Made by a program: the position numbers and the translations under genes. Shown here in pieces: positions 61,279-64,000 of a stretch of 64,000 nt of DNA. The notes under the pieces are model-generated. The model was not told the DNA's origin. It saw only the letters and a list, made by a program, of their open reading frames with translations, and did not search any database. Location of the stretch: positions 102,869 through 166,868 of the forward strand of contig CAOYQO010000005.1 of NCBI GenBank assembly GCA_948566455.1, read 5' to 3'. The stretch comes from an uncultured Phocaeicola sp. (GTDB taxonomy: Bacteria; Bacteroidota; Bacteroidia; Bacteroidales; Bacteroidaceae). Position 1 is the stretch's first letter. Each line of letters starts with the position of its first letter.

Positions 61279-64000
61279 TTAGAAAGATACATTCAGACCG
61301 AAAGTGAATGAACGGGTAGAAGGATATTTATCGCGCCAGTCAATACCCAAAGACCAAATATCACCATTTGACATTTCAGGATCCAATCCATCATATCCGG
61401 TAATGCAGAATAAATTATCGGCAGAAACATAAGCCCGGATATTTTTCACAAACTTACTGCTTTTCAATGGAATGTTATAGCCCAACGTAATGTTAGTTAT
61501 TTTCAAAAAATCACCATCCTCCAAATAATAGCTTACAAAAGTCTGTTTTTGGGCTGTTGATAAGGTATATTGTCCACCATAAGGAGCCTTTTGCACAGAT
61601 TTCAAGCGATTATAAGCGATCGAGTTGTTCTCATAATAAGCACGAGGCTCGTTCAGAATCTTAAAACCAAACTGGCCTGTCATCTGGAAAGATAAATCAA
61701 AATTTTTATATCTGAACGAGTTGTTCCATCCCAAATACAATTTAGGAAGAGCATTCCCTAAATATTGACGGTAGTCATCATTAGACAGCATATTGTCTGT
61801 AAACTCTTCAATCTCACCAGTCTTTGCATTTTCAATCAGCCATAAGCCATTCTCTGAAACACCAACGGACTTCATGCCATAAAATTGTCCCATAGATCTC
61901 CCCACTTCCATCCGCTGGGTAGAAAGATTGATAGGTTCACCCAAATAAGCATGATCTATCTGATTTGAAGTCTCATACAAGTCATTTGAAAGACTCAATA
62001 ATTTGTTCGCATTATGAGAGGCGGTAACTGTGGTTTTCCATTCAAAATCCTTTGTCCGTACAGGAATAGCATTGACAGCAATTTCAATACCTTGGTTACG
62101 CATCTTGCCGGCATTAGCCAAAGTCTTGTTATACAAATTGGGAGGAGTCGGTACCGTAAAATCATACAGCATATCCGAAGTCTTCTTCTGATATACATCA
62201 ATAGAACCACTCAGGCGTTCATCCAATACAGCCCAGTCCAGACCAATATTAAATTCCTTGGAGGTTTCCCATTTCAAATCAGGATTAGGATTGGATTTTA
62301 CGCTTAACCCCTGATGCCAGACGCCATTATCATAGAAATAAGGAGAACCATACTCATACCGGGTTAATGAATTATAAGAGTCACCTACAATGACACCTGT
62401 CACACCATAACCGGCACGTAACTTTAAGTTATTCAGCCACGTAAGGCCTTCCATGAATTTTTCGTTACTGATAGTCCATCCCAAAGAAACAGAAGGGAAA
62501 GTAGCCCATTTATTGTTCTCACCAAATTTGGAAGAGCCTTCACGGCGTACACTCAGCAGAACATTATATTTATTATCGTAACCATAGCTCACACGTCCGA
62601 AGAAACCAATCAAGGTATTGTCATTCTTGTAACTGCTCATGCCGGCTTTTCCATCTTTCAAAGCTGTACCTAATCCCAAGTTATTCCAAAGATAAAAATC
62701 TGTTGGATAATCATAGTTATTAGCTCCAAAACCTTCATTTACATTATACTGGTAATTATAGCCCACCAATGCATCAAAACGATGTTTATTCCAAGTATGA
62801 TTATATTTAGAAGTAACTTCCAGATTATCTGTGGTATATTCATTCTGAGAATGATAAGCATATCCTGTGTGATTCTCGCTCTTCTGTGAAAAATATTCGG
62901 AAGTATAATATCCACGATTATGATCACTAGTAACCCTACGGCTTAACATGAGGTTGGTCTGCCAGTTTTTAATCGGTTCAAAGGTGATATTCCCCGTCAT
63001 CCGGGTATTCTCACTATTGTATTTACCATCCTGTTCACGGATGATACCTACCGGATTATAATAATAATTTACGGCAAAATTCTCGTAAAAAGTTCCATCC
63101 TCATTCCAGATGGGTTCAGTAGGGTTACGCATAATAGCCTGTCGGTAAATACCCAGACCTGCCGCATCAATCGGACCATTCTTATGGAATGTCTTTACCA
63201 TATTGAAATTCACTTTCAACATATCATTTAACATCCAGTGAGAAACATCAAACCTCATTCTCATCTCTTCATTATAGGTCTCAAGCAACACACCTTCCTC
63301 TTTGCGATACGTAAAATCCGCAGAATAAGTGGTATTTTTTGATCCTCCGGAAATATTAAAATTATGGTTATGAGTAAATGCAGTACGGGATACCGCATCC
63401 AACCAATCCGTATCATACCCTTTATCAGCATAGTTTGTCAATCCCTGACGGATTTCCTCTGCTCCATAGAAATCAAGCGTCTTGCCAAACTTGGAAAGAG
63501 ACATATACCCGGAATAATTGGCAGCCGTACGCGACTCGCGCTGGCCGTTTTTTGTAGTAATCAAAATAACGCCATTAGCACCTCGTGTACCATAAATAGC
63601 TGCCGCAGAAGCATCCTTCAACACATCAATAGAAGCTATGTTTTCGGGGGAAACCGTTCCTAAACCACCTTCTATTCCGTCCACCAATACCAATGGAGTA
63701 GAGCCTCCCTGCAATGAAATCACACCACGCAAACGAATTGTAGATTCCGCATTCGGATCACCGGAGCCTTTCGCAATGGTCAATCCTGCCACTTTACCTT
63801 TAATCAGTTCGGCTGCATCTCCAATCTTACCTGCTGTAAAGTCTTCGGCCTTCACAGAAGCCACCGCACTGGTTACATCTCCCTTGCGCTGCGTACCATA
63901 ACCGATTACAACCACTTCATCCATCAGTTCGGAATCGTCTTGCAGGGTAATATCTTTCTTACCACCATTTCCGACTGGAATTTCCTGAGTCTGATAACCG
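61279..64000 (-). CDS. SusC/RagA-family TonB-dependent transporter (second PUL), 5' end outside the window
   Basis: Partial: the frame runs open through the right edge, so the signal peptide and most of the N-terminal carboxypeptidase-regulatory domain are missing. The ATG at 63924 that opens a shorter reading is internal (residues before it read ITLQDDSEL). The TonB box region MDEVVVIGYGTQRKGDV, the plug signature IRLRGVISLQGGSTPLVLVDG and the whole barrel down to the terminal FGLNVSF are present. About 907 residues are visible. It forms the outer-membrane pore for the SusD at 59591-61258. Confidence 0.94.
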   Translation of the reverse strand, partial: GYQTQEIPVGNGGKKDITLQDDSELMDEVVVIGYGTQRKGDVTSAVASVKAEDFTAGKIGDAAELIKGKVAGLTIAKGSGDPNAESTIRLRGVISLQGGSTPLVLVDGIEGGLGTVSPENIASIDVLKDASAAAIYGTRGANGVILITTKNGQRESRTAANYSGYMSLSKFGKTLDFYGAEEIRQGLTNYADKGYDTDWLDAVSRTAFTHNHNFNISGGSKNTTYSADFTYRKEEGVLLETYNEEMRMRFDVSHWMLNDMLKVNFNMVKTFHKNGPIDAAGLGIYRQAIMRNPTEPIWNEDGTFYENFAVNYYYNPVGIIREQDGKYNSENTRMTGNITFEPIKNWQTNLMLSRRVTSDHNRGYYTSEYFSQKSENHTGYAYHSQNEYTTDNLEVTSKYNHTWNKHRFDALVGYNYQYNVNEGFGANNYDYPTDFYLWNNLGLGTALKDGKAGMSSYKNDNTLIGFFGRVSYGYDNKYNVLLSVRREGSSKFGENNKWATFPSVSLGWTISNEKFMEGLTWLNNLKLRAGYGVTGVIVGDSYNSLTRYEYGSPYFYDNGVWHQGLSVKSNPNPDLKWETSKEFNIGLDWAVLDERLSGSIDVYQKKTSDMLYDFTVPTPPNLYNKTLANAGKMRNQGIEIAVNAIPVRTKDFEWKTTVTASHNANKLLSLSNDLYETSNQIDHAYLGEPINLSTQRMEVGRSMGQFYGMKSVGVSENGLWLIENAKTGEIEEFTDNMLSNDDYRQYLGNALPKLYLGWNNSFRYKNFDLSFQMTGQFGFKILNEPRAYYENNSIAYNRLKSVQKAPYGGQYTLSTAQKQTFVSYYLEDGDFLKITNITLGYNIPLKSSKFVKNIRAYVSADNLFCITGYDGLDPEMSNGDIWSLGIDWRDKYPSTRSFTFGLNVSF

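Noticed and set aside
1..64000. tRNA, rRNA and insertion sequences
   Set aside because: I looked for tRNA-like T-loop and acceptor patterns, rRNA-like blocks and transposase motifs and saw none. A dedicated search would be needed to exclude a missed tRNA.

Overview
The window looks like a chromosomal segment of a gut Bacteroidales species of the Bacteroides/Phocaeicola group (P. vulgatus/dorei-like is my best guess from gene content; no 16S is present). Supporting signs are two SusC/SusD pairs, lipoproteins whose lipobox cysteine is followed by acidic residues, and many promoters with the Bacteroides -7 element TAnnTTTG instead of a -10/-35 pair. There are about 41 genes. I saw no tRNA, rRNA, CRISPR array, transposase or phage block.

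Left part (1-14.4 kb), mostly housekeeping. A minus-strand operon reads cation efflux transporter, NAD-dependent epimerase, PAP2 membrane phosphatase. Then come ribonuclease R, serine acetyltransferase, three very small genes, and a tight six-gene plus-strand operon: RlmL-type rRNA methyltransferase with an Arg-rich tail, dipeptidyl peptidase IV, PurD, two membrane proteins and an MnmD-like tRNA-modification methyltransferase.

Middle part (14.4-36 kb). A 960-residue surface lipoprotein with collagen-like Gly-X-Y stretches and a stand-alone AraC-type DNA-binding protein lie on the minus strand. Upstream of them is a 206-bp segment bounded by 22-bp inverted repeats and carrying a Bacteroides promoter that, as read here, points away from these genes. 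This is the layout of an invertible phase-variation promoter captured OFF, and it is the most interesting feature of the window. To its right are a zinc-type binding protein and ABC ATPase without a permease, a degenerate 22-bp tandem repeat, a large DUF2723 membrane protein and a polysaccharide deacetylase. They are followed by the uronate genes kduI, kduD and a DUF4861 lipoprotein, then PBP4-type peptidase, lipoamide dehydrogenase, an ORF6N protein, L-aspartate oxidase and an AAA-ATPase/nuclease-fold protein.

Right part (35.9-64 kb): two adjacent glycan-utilisation systems, all on the minus strand. The first has SusC, SusD, a DUF4957/beta-helix lipoprotein, a pectate lyase (PL10)-pectin methylesterase (CE8) fusion and a frameshifted DUF1593 gene. 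The second has SusC (cut by the window edge), SusD, a small secreted orphan, a DUF4859 lipoprotein, a GH97 enzyme fused to a zinc-metallopeptidase-like domain, GH43, GH127 and an S9 peptidase. Together they suggest attack on methylated homogalacturonan and on arabinose-containing pectin side chains or arabinogalactan. KduI/KduD would take the unsaturated uronates released by lyases into central metabolism. No hybrid two-component or other Sus-type regulator is visible.
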